From contig JBAJFG010000004.1 in NCBI GenBank assembly GCA_037903475.1, positions 1,550,001 through 1,614,000 of the forward strand: a stretch of DNA of 64,000 nucleotides, given 5' to 3'. The notes beneath the pieces were generated by a model that saw only the letters and a list, made by a program, of their open reading frames with translations, did no database searches and had not been told where the DNA came from. This DNA comes from Ancylostoma caninum (Eukaryota; Nematoda; Chromadorea; Rhabditida; Ancylostomatidae). Of the stretch, positions 21,742 to 33,040 are shown in pieces. Both the position numbers and the translations under genes were made by a program. Within the stretch, counting starts at the first letter, position 1, and every line of letters starts with the position of its first letter.

Positions 21742-21778
21742 AGGCTCTGAAGAAGGTGATTTGCTGAAACGTCAACCA
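21742..21778 (+). ncRNA. Degenerate hammerhead-like core, inverted PLE copy
   Basis: AGGCT, CTGAAGA, stem-II segment, GAAA, CGTC, then AACCA. The core residues are unchanged but the 3' half of stem I has mutated (AGCCT to AACCA) and stem II has lost a closing pair, so it is probably inactive. Confidence 0.45.
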
Positions 21779-21825
21779 ATAAATCAATTGAGAACCTCGT
21801 GTAACGCTCAGTCAAAATCAATACG

Positions 21826-22440
21826 CTGGTGAAGTAGTTGCTTCGATTTCCTCGTAAAATATTAGCAGAATGACATGCTTGTTGACTAATTTTTCAGACT
21901 GGTGATGACGTCATACGAGTTCGCAAACCGGTTTTAGCAAGAGCTTATAAACTAGGTTATTTGAGCTTATTTGCAACTTGTTTTTGAGTAATCCTTGTTT
22001 TCAACTAGCTCCAATGGTTCTGAGAAGGTAGCATTTGATCATGTCTAACAGAGCTTCGGTAAGGGTAGTGGTGGGCACAGAAATAGTCAGTCAGGGTGGG
22101 GAACGTGGAAAAACAGTGGGATCCACGGCACATCGGTTGGAAAAATAAAAGCAATAAAAATCCAGTGCGTTCCATAATTATAAGATAACCCCCAAAATCT
22201 GTTTTCAGAAAAAGCAGCTCTCACGAAGTCTTCCCACTCACTGGAGTCATAACTGGAAGATTCTCCGCCTCAAAAAACTTGGACATCTAAATTTTGGGGA
22301 TCCTACCTATGAACTTGATTTTCTATGAATATTTTTTAACTTTTCACACCTCTTCATAATTACAAAAGCACCTTGGGAAATCAAACAGTTTACTGCTGAA
22401 ATACGAAATACATGAAAACGTAATTCTATGGCTCTTCCGC
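21826..22440. other. Spacer, nothing recognised
   Basis: No gene, RNA or terminal repeat identified between the PLE pair and the Tc1 relic. Confidence 0.35.
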
Positions 22441-23004
22441 TTAATAGTCTATGGCTCCTCCGTACTTCACGGCGACTCCGAAAAGTCGGCGAGGCATCCC
22501 GAAATCAGGTGCAGGAGCGTTCCAGAACCGATATCACTACAAACATCTAAGATCGCTTGCTTCAGTTCTTCCGCCGTCCTGAACTGGGGATTATCTGCGT
22601 AGAACTTCTTCACAACGATATCCCAGAGGTTTTCCACAGGGTTTAGGTTAGGGCTGCACGCAGGCCAAGGCAGGACGTCGATGTTGTGTGAGGTTAGCCA
22701 CGCCTTCGTGAAACGGCTCACGTGGATAGAGGCCTTATCTTGTTGGAACACCTGGATTCGTCGACGCTGTCCCCCAAAGAAAGGTACCAGATGTGCTCGC
22801 AGGGTTGCCTGGTAGTCAGCTGAGTTCATTTTGCATGAAACAACGGCCAGCACGAGCGTGAGGTCGTTGCAGAAGGCTCCCCAGACCATCACACTGCCAC
22901 CACCGACTGAATACGATTGGATCTTTCTGTAGATCACACCAATAATACTTATAGCCATTGGGACCGTCCAAATTTAACTTTTTCTCGTCCGAAAGTAAAG
23001 GCAT
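22441..23004 (-). pseudogene. Tc1-type transposase relic (DD34E)
   Basis: Minus-strand catalytic domain of a Tc1-family transposase. LSDEKKLNLDGPNG carries the first Asp. After a frameshift come GGGSVMVWGAF, QQDKASIHVS with the second Asp, and SPNLNPVENLW with Glu exactly 34 residues after that Asp. A second frameshift near 22490 leads to MPRRLFGVAVKYGGAIDY and a stop at 22441-22443, the normal C-terminus. The N-terminal paired-box DNA-binding half (about 180 residues) is missing upstream of 23004 and no inverted termini were found. It is inactive. Confidence 0.9.
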
Positions 23005-23937
23005 GACTCACGCTACATAACTGAGAGGAGCTCAGAACAAAATCAAGCTCAGACTCTATCATTGTACACGCATTTCATTTCAGAAAAAGCTTGCTATGTG
23101 CCTCAAGGAAAAGGACGCGATGAAGGAACAAAGGCGACTATAAATTGAAATAAAAACAAAAATGAGCTTGGCACAGCAAAAGCGGAATGATAACGAGGTC
23201 TAAGAGATGCCGGAGAAAGCAGGACATTTTCGAAATTGAGCAAACAGCCAAGGCAAAACGCGTTGGAACTAATCCACGGCGTCGTTCGAATGGAGCACGG
23301 AATCCAATGATTCCTGCGTAGCGTAAACACAACGGAATGAATAGTAATATTCACTGTTAAAAGAACTTAGGGGGGACTGCAATTGTTTGCTTAGAATAAT
23401 CAAAACTTATGTAAACCAAAAAAATGTGTGCTCCTCATGTATGATAATCGGGTGCTTGGATGATCAAGCAGACCCTATAGAAAAAGTGTATGGCGAGCTA
23501 GTCCAAAAATTATGTGAAGTAAAGAAAAAGTGTATGCTCATCAAGTGGCTCAGGTCGACCAAGACCTTGAGTAAGACCTGAGGTTTTCCCCACATATATT
23601 CTTTGCTCCGATTCCGGCAATACTAAGCATACAGTTATATGTAGTGCCCTCTCAAACCTCCCCGAACTCCAATTCTCAAGCCCAATCTTAAAGTCTGGAC
23701 TCCAGAGCAGTTCCTTGAAATTTTCAGAAGAAGCGTTTTCCATATCTTCGTATCTCTTTCAGTATCCTCCGATACATCAATTAAGCAGTTATCGCAAAAC
23801 GTGGCGTATTTTCAATGCAGCATTATTTCAACAGAATTTGCGCAAGACATCAGGCGTCAACGGCGCCAGTGTGGAGCTGGGTGTCGTCGAACGACTAAGT
23901 AGATTAGTTGATTTAGTTGAAATATTGAGTAATCATT
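23005..23937. other. Spacer, nothing recognised
   Basis: No supported gene. The right part may belong to the BEL LTR, whose 5' boundary is undefined. Confidence 0.3.
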
Positions 23938-24258
23938 ATGTTATGTCATTACATCTGTATGTTGTAATGTTATCTCATGGGAGATTCGCTGATAGCGGCG
24001 AGGGAATGCGCGTCACAAATACCATTCTTCGCGTATAAAGCATCCCCCGTCGCTGGAGGCGCGTGGTTGGTTTTTTCTTTCATTTGATTTATTAATGTAA
24101 ATCACTTTAATATCGCGTTATTCCTTTTTGTATATATTGATCAAGTTTCTCATCTTTTTCGTGTTAAGAAAATGGTAATAAAAGGTTTAATTACCCAAGT
24201 TTGTGGTACTGACCAAACGATCCCGCGTGGCAGAAAAATTCGCGTGTCAGTCACTTCA
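23938..24258 (+). repeat. BEL/Pao 5' LTR, 3' part (5' boundary uncertain)
   Basis: Inferred from what follows: a primer-binding site starts 3 bp after a CA dinucleotide at 24257-24258. Upstream lie a TATA-like GTATAAAGC (about 24035) and AATAAAAGG (about 24177), in the order expected for an LTR. No second LTR was found, so the left edge is a guess. Confidence 0.45.
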
Positions 24259-24260
24259 AC

Positions 24261-24273
24261 TGGTGCATCGGCC
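24261..24273 (+). promoter_or_regulatory. Primer-binding site matching tRNA-Gly(GCC)
   Basis: TGGTGCATCGGCC is complementary to the 3' end of nematode tRNA-Gly(GCC), CCGATGCA plus the CCA tail, over 13 bases. BEL/Pao elements commonly use this primer. Confidence 0.75.
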
Positions 24274-24593
24274 ATTCAATGGGGAGTGGCGTGAGGAACG
24301 AGTACAGGTCGGTTGAGTGAAGAAAAAGTTGCTAGTTAGCAGATTTGCATGCAGCTTATTCTTTATTGGTGACTATTTGTCAGTATTCATTGTCACTCGT
24401 TCATCACTCATCAGTTCCCACTATTGGATTCAATCAAACCCAAATTCGCGTTTTCTTCACTCATTTGGATCGCGCAATTTGGAACCATGGAAAACCGGAA
24501 ATTCAGCGTATTCTCTTTGACGCATTTTGGTGAATTCGCATGCACTCTCTCTCCTGCATTCATTGAGGAATCACAGAGGACAGCTTCACCATA

Positions 24594-25942
24594 ATGTCTG
24601 CGCAACTCCCATCTCTCAAGCGCTTGCTGACTCAGTATTGCAACAAGCTAGAGACTGTTCTTTCGCGTTTTAAAAGTGAGAAACTCGAAACATTGAACGT
24701 TTCCGATGACGAATCTTCGCCGGCCTACATAATAGATTGCCGTAGGAGATTAGGGGAAGGAATAGAAGCTATCGAAACTTGCACGTCTAAAATTGAGCAA
24801 TTACTGCAAGAATACGTGTCAACTTTGGACAATATGAGTGCTCCTTCTCAGAAAGAGACCGCTGATTTCGACGAATATTCCTTGCGCGCGGAAAACACGC
24901 TTTTTTCGGCCTTTGACTACACAGTGTTGTTAGAAGCTCGCGTACGCGCTTTTGCATCTTGTGATGCCGCGAAGAAACAACGCGAATCGCTATCGACTCA
25001 GTATCGATACCAGGGACTAAGAAATTAGAACTACTACGTTACCTATTCCCTTGTTTAACGGCAACATTTGGGAATGGGATGATTTTTGGATTCTTTATGA
25101 TGCAAACGTCCACTCGCAACCTTTACCCGTCCTCTTCAAACTCAATTACCTGCTTAACGCGTTAGAAGGAGAGGCGCTCAACGCTGTCAAAAAGTTTCAA
25201 GTAACACCGGAGAATTATGTAAAGGCGCTAGAGTTCTTGAAAGCTAAATACGGGAACGCTGAGAAACTTATTAATCGTCTCATCGACAAACTAGACAATA
25301 TCTCGTCGCGTTCATCTTCCATGAGGGATCAACGCGTACTCCTCGAGCAACTACAAATAATAGTAGCTCAACTAAAGGAAAAAGGCGAACAAGTAGATAG
25401 CCGATGGCTTCCTTAGCAAGTTTTGTCGAAGTTTCTAGACGGAATCCAAAGAAAAGTGCTAGAGAAGAAACAATCCATCCGTGCTGGGGAATCAGTCTGT
25501 ATGGAAACCTTGCTCAAATTTCTAGAAGAGATTATTTCCAACGAGGAAAAAATAGCGCTCTACATTAAGAAGATTCCAGCACAATCTTACACTCCTTCGC
25601 GTTTCGAGAAGAAACTTAAGGAGCAACCAAGAACCTTTACCACCACTTGTATGTACTGCAGTGGTGAGCACAAATCAGGCGCGTACACAAAATACACCAC
25701 TCCGCAGGAACGCTCGCAATACCTGCGGGAAAACAAACAGCTTCATCTGCGCGTCGTCGAAGCATAGTACATCCGAGTGCAAAAAACGCCTATTCTTCAA
25801 CTGCCAAGGACCGCATCACACTTCGTGTTGCTTCAAGGGTAGGAAATTCGAGAAACCTACGTCCCCATCGGAAACGAAGCAATCGGCTACGTCATCGACT
25901 AAAATTCGCGTGTCAGTCACTTTACTGGGGATCATCGTCTGA
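24594..25942 (+). pseudogene. BEL/Pao gag relic
   Basis: Three frames are needed. 24594-25028 encodes a helical N-terminus (MSAQLPSLKRLLTQYCNKLE). A frameshift at about 25024 leads to LPIPLFNGNIWEWDDFW and LNALEGEALNAVKKF, the BEL gag core (DUF1759 type). That frame has an in-frame TAG at 25414 and continues through a KFLEEIISNEE helix. CMYCSGEHKS begins the zinc-finger region. A last frameshift near 25740 gives SECKKRLFFNCQGPHHTSCC, the second Cys/His block. The protease and RT expected next are not recognisable. Gag would form the particle core; this copy is dead. Confidence 0.85.
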
Positions 25943-26079
25943 TTAAAACACCGACAATCGCGATGCAGCCTTATGCTTTTGTCAAGTCGGAAGGAAGCTT
26001 ACACCATGCTTTGCTTCGCAAGAATGCTTGATGCTCTTAACCCAGATAAAATATCGCACACATGCTTAGGTCACATGCG

Positions 26080-26328
26080 TATAGTGGACGGCAATGGTGG
26101 TGGCCCATCCGCGGCCTCGAGAAGGACGCAGCGCGACCGCTCCGCGCGCACCTGGATCGGTGTCGCCGGAGTGCTATTTCTAGGGCCTTTTCTTCCCGAT
26201 TCGCTCGAAAATCCTTAAAATCGGGTAGAAAAGCTGCTAGAAATTGCATAGCAGCAGCAGAATACATAGGTTACGACGCGCGTGGCGCGGTTGCAAGACG
26301 TTCCACTCGAGTGGGTGGGTCCACTGTA
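26080..26328. mobile_element. Foldback MITE, TA-flanked, copy 1
   Basis: Left end TAGTGGACGGCAATGG, right end complementary CCACTG, TA on both sides. Inverted arms of over 100 bp contain GGCCTCGAGAAGGACG and GCTATTTCTA-like words. The last bases GGGTCCACTGTATAAA are duplicated in tandem beyond the right end (26334-26349). Related copy at 30483-30757. Confidence 0.8.
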
Positions 26329-26343
26329 TAAATGGGTCCACTG

Positions 26344-27215
26344 TATAAAATATCGCACACGTGCGCAAGTCCCGATTCAGTTCTCCGCATGCCCCGGAAT
26401 GGTGGTTTTTCAACGAAACTTATCACCCCCACCACAGCTTGAGGATTTCGAACTGACCTACCGATCATCTACCATTGCCCTTCGATTGCTTCACAGTCCG
26501 CTGCTTTTCCTTTGCTCCAGCCGAGAAACTACCCGAGGCATCCATTAATGTTTTTATCACAGTGCGTTCTCAAGAGAAGGAAATGTTACAGAGCCCTATC
26601 TATACCAATCACGACAAACGTTGAATACACAACTCCTAAGGGCCTATGGAGATTTTAGCACCCTTTCCGCCAAGAACTATTGACAGCTTTACTGTTTACA
26701 CCGATTTCGTTTACTTTTGCTTAACTTTGTTCAGAAATTGTTGATGACCTCTATTGGGTTGTTTGGTACGCTATACACAAATATATCTACAGTTTCGTAT
26801 AAAATTATAGGTTAAACCATTGATTTTATCGAGTTTTACGTTTTTGAGGAATCATGCCCACTGAGGTTTTCTAATGTGCTGAACGGAAATGTGACGAAAA
26901 TTTTGCGGCGAAATATCCGAGCAACATAAGGAAGTGCTGATTCAGCCGTGGCCTCTTAAGAAACAGGGTCACCCTTTTTGAGATCTGTCACGTATACCAC
27001 TGTCCACGCCAAGTCACACTGACTTTCTCACCATAAAAATCTCGAAAGCGATTTTTGAGGTAAGACTGTTGCTGTTAGGGCACACACAGATTCAAAAGCG
27101 CTATGTTCTCTGTCAGGAACCAAAATAGATGAAATAGAGATGCCTTTGTGAGTAGGAAGTCAAATTGTAAAAGAGACACTTCAGAGACTTAAACAATGAA
27201 TGCCGTTTTTAGAGT
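26344..27215 (+). repeat. Dispersed repeat family R1, copy A
   Basis: About 870 bp matching 42060-43505 in the same orientation: ATATCGCACACGTGCG, the CTTCGATTGCTTCACAGTCC block, TTTCGTATAAAATTATAGG, then CGAGCAACATAAGGAAGTGC and ACTTTCTCACCATAAAAATC. No open frame of note; superfamily unknown. Confidence 0.8.
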
Positions 27216-27223
27216 GAATATGA

Positions 27224-27640
27224 CAATAAGAAACTCAATAAACATTATTATAAGAGGAATTTCCAGAGTGATTATGACTATAAAAAGCGTATTATACGTT
27301 ATTATAGGAGAAGTATGGAGTGCAGGGCCACAACTAGTGGAAAAATAGGCAGAACTCACTGCTCTGTGAGGTCAGGCATTGGAGAGTTCTTGGATTACCT
27401 GCATGTTCCTGGGCACCCATCCGAGGCCCTTACCGAAGTTCGGGGGTATGTCGCACCCCACATCCTCCGCAAGTCCCGATGGTCTTTCGGGCCTAAACCG
27501 CACCCTCGACTAACTCTTCCGCATGTCTCGAAGCAGGCGGTTACCGCATGACCAATAAACTTCATTGAGAAATGAGGGCTATCGTCCTCCACATGTCCTG
27601 ACATTTTTGTCTGAGTACTATGGCACGTCACAGTTTCATG
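27224..27640 (+). repeat. Dispersed repeat family R2, copy A
   Basis: Matches 54035-54310 plus 54855-54945: TTCCAGAGTGATTATGACTA, GGAGAAGTATGGAGTGCAGG, CGGGGGTATGTCGCACC, ACCAATAAACTTC and CATGTCCTGACATTTTTG. It lies directly after R1, so R1 and R2 may be parts of one element. Confidence 0.8.
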
Positions 27641-28869
27641 GGAATTTTATATCAGTTCATCACACATTTTTGTGGAACCTCGTGTTTTTTTTTTGAGAAT
27701 TTCCGGGAGAGAAGAGCACTTGAGTGGCATATCTGGAACAATGGTGAAAACTAGCAAAATCCCAGCGGAACCTTTACGCTGCAGTTGAGACAAAAAAAGT
27801 CAAACGAAATAGTTCGAATTTCGTAAATGGCGTCTGGACGTCAATTTTGGAGCTATTGTTGTGAACTCATGTACAAACACTGCGCATCAGAACACATCAA
27901 CCCTCTTCAGGATAGATAAATACGCAGGAATCCCTCCCCCTCCATAATTTTCCGGGATTTTCCGTAATCCGGGAAAAAACCCGTAAAACGTAAAAGGTAA
28001 AACGGAAGGCCAAAAATGGGCGGAGAACGGAAAACGGAAATTTCTGCACACCACTGATCAGCACTGCTACAGCCGGATGATGTACAGATAGTGACAGCAG
28101 TATCGCTGATACTCGAATTTAGTAGTAAGAGAATAATTCATATAAGTAGGCTGAAAAGAAGGATTTCGCCCGTCCAAATGTTTGATGAATAATCAGCAAA
28201 AGCCTTCCAACCGGCTGCGTGATAGGAGGCACGCTGCTGCGCCGTGATTGGTCGGTTCACGTGCACGTCGCGGCTGCAGCCTTTAAGGGAACGAGCAGTG
28301 CTGCGGGGAAATAAGGAAGTTTTTGAAGGTTAAGTGAGACAGATGAACGTTATCGGAGCCCATGAACTGTAAAGAGGTGGTCACGATTTCATTCAGTGCG
28401 TCGAATCAGAGGAACAACCCGGTTCTAAGGCGCATATGCATGCGGCGCAGTCGCGTCGCTGCGTACTTCTTGACCGCTTCCACTTCCAGCCGAAGTGAAC
28501 ATATACATCTACAACAAGTAGTCAGGAAAGAAGTAAACGAATGCAAAGTAAACGAAGTATTCGAATAAAAAACACCGTTCAACGGCTGAATAAATCAAAA
28601 CACCAGCGGACGCTGATCAGTCAAAACAAACCAACATAGTTAATTTTTTTCACAAGTTTTGATGAGAAATCATCCCATATCTATCCCTTATCCAAGTATC
28701 CCTTTTTCATATCTACCATGCCATCAGAGTTCAACAATATCACCTAAATGAAATACATATAACTGACGACATCCTCTCTCCTCCTTAGTTCACCACCTCT
28801 TATGAACCTCGTATGCCTCTATATGAATCGAATACTACATCCGCGTCATTCGTATACTAAAGCACCATA
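27641..28869. other. Spacer, possible LTR of the following gag relic
   Basis: No gene. A GC-richer stretch at 28200-28320 and an AATAAATC at about 28588 could be LTR parts preceding the gag relic, but ends and a primer site could not be placed. Confidence 0.3.
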
Positions 28870-29520
28870 ATTCACAGAGAATTTCGTCCTCCCCTAACCC
28901 GTTCACCAGCGAACCAGAACTGTTCAAGCAAGAAGAATTTGAACAAGTTGACGAAGAGTCGCTCCCACAGGCAGAAGAAGTGAGAACATCCACCAGCCGA
29001 ATCAAATGAGACGAAGGCGCTACAATGCATCGAAGCAAAACTCGACGCGATGTGCGAAACAATGTCGAAAATAAGCTCCCACATCAGATATGACATGGTA
29101 AGATTAATAACACTCAAGAAGCTACCGTGTGGTTAATACGTTTGTTTGAGAAGATTCTCAACGATCTAGCCTCACGAGTCGCAAGGATGGAGGCACGAGA
29201 AAGAAGTAAAAGCACAGCTTCAACTAAGCAAGATACCAAGGCTAACGCACCTCAATCATCCCAACATAATCGAGCTGGTGCCAGCACCCTACCAGCAACA
29301 ACAAAAGATTGTGTGTTCTGCGATGGCAGACTGGCAACAGAATGCAAACAATTCCAAACACTAACTTTAAGAAGAAAAAACTGCTTGTTTAGACAAGTGT
29401 GAACGCTGCCTTAACATGGCAGACCACCTCGTCACAACATGCAATTGCAAGACATACTGTTTTTGCTGCAAAGTAGCAAATCGCTTGAATGAAATGTAAA
29501 AAATCACAGCGCATTCTGCA
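28870..29520 (+). pseudogene. Second BEL-type gag relic
   Basis: Plus-strand fragments in shifting frames: acidic ELFKQEEFEQVDEESLPQAE; then ALQCIEAKLDAMCETMSKIS, a coiled coil; then ARMEARERSKSTASTKQ; then CVFCDGRLATECKQFQTL and, after a frameshift at about 29398, CERCLNMADHLVTTC and YCFCCKVANRLNE. The repeated CxxC...C blocks after a coiled coil resemble BEL/Pao gag zinc fingers. Several stops and frameshifts; inactive and undated. Confidence 0.6.
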
Positions 29521-30482
29521 TTTATTTATTTATTTATTACACCATAAGGTGTGCCACAATCAATCGTGGAGGAAAAAAAACAGCAAACGGAAAACTGTCG
29601 AAGTGAAGACACTGCTCTACCGAACAAGTAAATTAGAAAATGCAACAAAATCGCCTTCGCCAAGTCTTGGTCCATTTCTAGCTTTAATTTTGAGAGGTAA
29701 AGGATATACTAAAGGATAGTAAAATGGTAATGTGAGCCATGGGCTGTGCCAAAAGAAAAAAACAACTATGCTGGTGGGATTCTCGGCACTGCAAATACTG
29801 TGCTGCAAGCAGTTATAAGGTTCGAGACCATTGAGATAATCACAGCCTAAGAACGCAACTGGGCAGAGCCATTCTGGGGCGGTCGCAGGTGGCGACTCTT
29901 TGCTCTGGTACCTCAGGCGTAAGCTTAAGTGGATGCTCGCCGGCTCTCTCCCCTTAAAGAGCTGAAGAAGCAGTGAGAAAGTAGAATCCAGTAACACAGT
30001 TGCTTTCGAAGGGAGGTATGCCCACTACTCCTTAATTGAAATATTTGATGGATATGCAGCATCAATGTGAATAGGTAATCATTAATTTAGGCTGTATGGC
30101 ACGAGCTTACTTTTTTGACTTTTAGGTCATCATCAATGATCATTTATCAATTCGACATGCGAAAATATCTCGACACATTTTAAAGATACCTGTGACAAGT
30201 ATGTTATTCATATTTTCAACGAAACTATGCGTATACTCAACTATACAAATACACGATAACCACACTTTAATGACGCAAATCTTTGATCCTTGCGAACATT
30301 CACATCCACCAAACTTTAAAAAACAAACCAACAGATAATCAGCTCCCAATTACAGCGAATTTGCAGTACTGCACACTCATGCGACTCCCTTCAACACTTT
30401 TTGCGATGCTTGGTCGAGGACAAGGACACGTTCCAGCACCAGTCCGACGACGCAACCCGACCATCAACATATTACATTTATG
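29521..30482. other. Spacer with ATTT repeat
   Basis: Starts with four to five ATTT units (29519-29538). The rest has no recognisable gene or RNA. Confidence 0.4.
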
Positions 30483-30757
30483 TACAGTGGACGGCAATGG
30501 CGGTGGCCCATCTGCGGCCTTGAGAAGGACGCCGCGCAACCGCACCGCGCGTGTTGAGATCGATGTCGTCTGCCGCCGGAATGCTATTTCTAAGCTTTGT
30601 TCTTCCCGATTTGGTCAGAAATCCTTGGAATCAGGTAGAAAAACTGGTAGAAATAGCATGACAGCAGCAGAAAACATCGGTTACGGCACGCGCGGAGCGG
30701 TTGCGCGACATCCTTCTCGAGGCCGCAGATGGGCCAACCACACTGACGTCCACTGTA
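30483..30757. mobile_element. Foldback MITE, TA-flanked, copy 2
   Basis: CAGTGGACG...CGTCCACTG between TA dinucleotides (30483-30484 and 30756-30757). Inverted arms of about 130 bp each leave almost no spacer: GGCCCATCTGCGGCCT, CGCGCAACCG and TGCTATTTCTA occur on both sides. Probably a Tc1/mariner-dependent non-autonomous element. Same family as 26080-26328. Confidence 0.88.
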
Positions 30758-30924
30758 TGTTGCTTTCTTGTATCATTTCGCTGTATCTTTGTAATCTCCG
30801 CTTTATAAACTGATTCAAGCAATCAAGTGACTACAACACCCAACAAGGGAAATCTCACCTCCAAAATTCGGCCACCGGAAGACGATTATTTAACAACAAA
30901 AATTCGTCATCAAAATTGATCTTC

Positions 30925-31700
30925 GCTGTCGGGAAGGTCATGACTTTTGTGCAAAGATTGGTCTCCAACTGAATCTGACGAAGACGTTCATGAAGAACGG
31001 ATGGGTTCCAGATGCCCCATTCTAGCTCAACGTAACGACCATGTCCGAATGCTCCAGCTACGTATACCTAGGTCGGGAAGTCAACATGATGAACGCCTCG
31101 CCCCAGAGCTGGGCAGGAGGAAGAGAGTGGATTGGGGGGCTTACAGGAGCATCGAGGACTTGGTGAAGAAGACGAAGAACATCAGGCTCCGTGCTTACCT
31201 ATTCAACACAACTGTTCTCCCTGCTTTGGCGTATCCCTCAGAAACCTAGGGTTGCGCAAGTAGGATGAGAATGCGGTCAGCCTTGTGGAACGCTCCATCG
31301 AGAGGGTGATGCTAGTAATAACCCGCCTTACGCAAGTAGGGCTGGAATACGGACTTCCACCCTTCGTCAACAATCGAAAATCAGGGACGCTACCGCTTAC
31401 GCCAAGTAGAGTAAGATTAGGTGGGCCGGACACGTGATGCGTCTTAACGACAACCGTGGACAAGAGCCGACTGGACTCCACGGAACGTTAAGCGTACCAT
31501 AGGAATACCACCGACTCGATGGTCAGACTTTTTCACGACGTCATCCAAAGATACGTACGATGCTCCCCGTGTCCCTTGAATGGACAGAATCCACTGGATA
31601 ACTCTGGCTCGCGAGAGAGAGAAATGGAAAGATTGCTGAGCCCGCTCGGTATATCCGAAGATCAACGGGAGTAAAGGTGATCAAGGTGATCTTCCGTGCG
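30925..31700 (+). pseudogene. RTE-type LINE, 3' end of RT
   Basis: The plus-strand C-terminal RT region of an RTE-clade LINE is spread over frames: IGLQLNLTKTFMKNGWV, ECSSYVYLGREVNM, LAPELGRRKRVDWGAYRSIE, LVKKTKNIRLRAYLFNTTVL, then stops, SKIRWAGHVMRLNDN, and WLARERNGKIAE. The order equals that downstream of the catalytic motif in RTE elements. The 3' end near 31672-31692 has the doubled GGTGATCAAGGTGATC, the short tandem tail typical of RTE. The catalytic domain and endonuclease are absent, consistent with 5' truncation. Confidence 0.88.
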
Positions 31701-32612
31701 GTACATAAGTTTTGGACGTCCGTTCGAACACTAGTAGTACTCCCTTAGTTTCTTTGTCAGTGAAGATAACAAGTCATTTGGTTGCGTTTAGACTGCGCAG
31801 GAATCCTTAGAATCCTCTTTATTCGTCATTAGAGTAGGTGCTCCAATCAGTATACTTAGACCGGACAGTTGCCTGGCCGCTCAAAGCGTGAGCAGCCTCG
31901 CAGCCTCCTTGCGTTTTTTGACCTCAGTCGCCCCAGGTATTACCTCTTTGTGATGAAACACAAGTTTGCATGCATTGTTTTTCATTTCTGAAGAGCTGTT
32001 AATATTGGTTTTACTCATCTTGTGACATGTCTATGCGCCACATTAAACAATCATATTTTATTTTTGGTAGGATGTCCATACACAACAAGTGAGGGACTCA
32101 GTTTATTAAAAGAGAGAACACCTCGAGGTATTGTTTTTCGCATTTTGTTGGCATATAAAACAAGGTTTAGGTCGTAGCCTACTGGACCCTCAAAACAAAA
32201 ATCTCCCGAGACCTCCATGTCATGTTCCCGGATTGGAAGAATCACATACTTCCGGCTCAAGAAGTTTTATGAGCAATAATTTGTTAAGTCAAAAACAAAT
32301 AATAAAAGGAGAGGCCAATTATAGGCCGGCCAAGACTGAAACTATTAGGCTGATGCAATAATAATGCTCGATTTTCGTTCCCTTATTTTCGAAGCAAAAT
32401 TTTCCTGTCATTCCCATCCTTGATGCAGACAGATGGTCGTATACACCTTTGCAGAGATTTTTGCTGCGGTTATAGGTGCACTGAAGATTTTGAACAAAAT
32501 CGATATTTCTGGCCAGTACTAAGTTTCAGAACGAAACAAGTCCAAGCAGGACTTTCGCCAACATTTTTCTACGAGTTCAAGCTGTGCCAATTTGCAGTCG
32601 AGACACTTCGTA

Positions 32613-32614
<2 letters not shown>
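31701..32614. other. Spacer, nothing recognised
   Basis: No coding or repeat feature identified before the TA microsatellite. Confidence 0.35.

Positions 32615-32656
<42 letters not shown>
32615..32656. repeat. (TA)n microsatellite, left block
   Basis: About 21 TA dinucleotides, continuing after the embedded MITE as a second block at 32943-32975. Confidence 0.95.
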
Positions 32657-32659
<3 letters not shown>

Positions 32660-32939
32660 TGGCGGACACAGGGGGGGGGGGGGGGGGGGGGGGCGCGCGC
32701 CCCCCCCCGAGAATGGGTCGCCAAATTTTCGAAATTACTTTACAATACAAATAAAAATCTTGTGTTAGTTTATTTTTAATTGTTTATTTTTATTATTATT
32801 TTTAATATATTTTTTATTTATTGTTTATTATTATAATTAATATTATTATTAATTTTATTTTCCGTCTGGGTCCCCAAAACGGCGGAGACCCCACTTTTCT
32901 TCCCACGCCCCCCCTCCCGCCCACTTTCTGCGTCCGCCA

Positions 32940-32942
<3 letters not shown>
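32657..32942. mobile_element. MITE with CAGTGGCGGAC ends inside (TA)n
   Basis: 286 bp, starting CAGTGGCGGACACAGGGGG and ending complementary GCGTCCGCCACTG. TA repeats on both sides hide the target duplication length: CAGTGGCGG termini suit hAT, while TA would suit mariner. It contains a run of over 20 G followed by GCGCGCGCCCCCCCC, a likely hairpin or G-quadruplex and a possible assembly weak point. Confidence 0.8.

Positions 32943-32975
<33 letters not shown>
32943..32975. repeat. (TA)n microsatellite, right block
   Basis: About 16 TA dinucleotides following the MITE. Confidence 0.95.
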
Positions 32976-32976
<1 letters not shown>

Positions 32977-33040
32977 TAGCGCCCCTTCGGGAAGCTAGAA
33001 AGTGGGGTGGGGCAGCCACTTGAGGTATGTGCAAAAGCTT
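32975..33040 (+). repeat. Inverted repeat end (left) of a possible 4.4-kb element
   Basis: ACTAGCGCCCCTTCGGG, then CTAGAAAGTG and GGCAGCCACTTG. The same series occurs in reverse complement at 37336-37401, so the two face each other. CCCTTCGGG folds into a UUCG tetraloop. No target duplication is evident. Confidence 0.65.

Larger units (their letters stand above)
20733..21825. repeat. Head-to-head pair of PLE 3' ends (inverted repeat)
   Basis: The arm at 20733-21202 (PLE on minus) and the arm at 21351-21825 (PLE on plus) are inverted copies, 470-475 bp each and roughly 88-90% alike by eye. They are separated by 148 bp that belongs to the longer left copy. Both arms contain the endonuclease C-terminus, its stop, the 3' non-coding part and the hammerhead-like core. 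Right-arm homology starts abruptly at 21351, so two 5'-truncated elements meet there. Confidence 0.88.
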
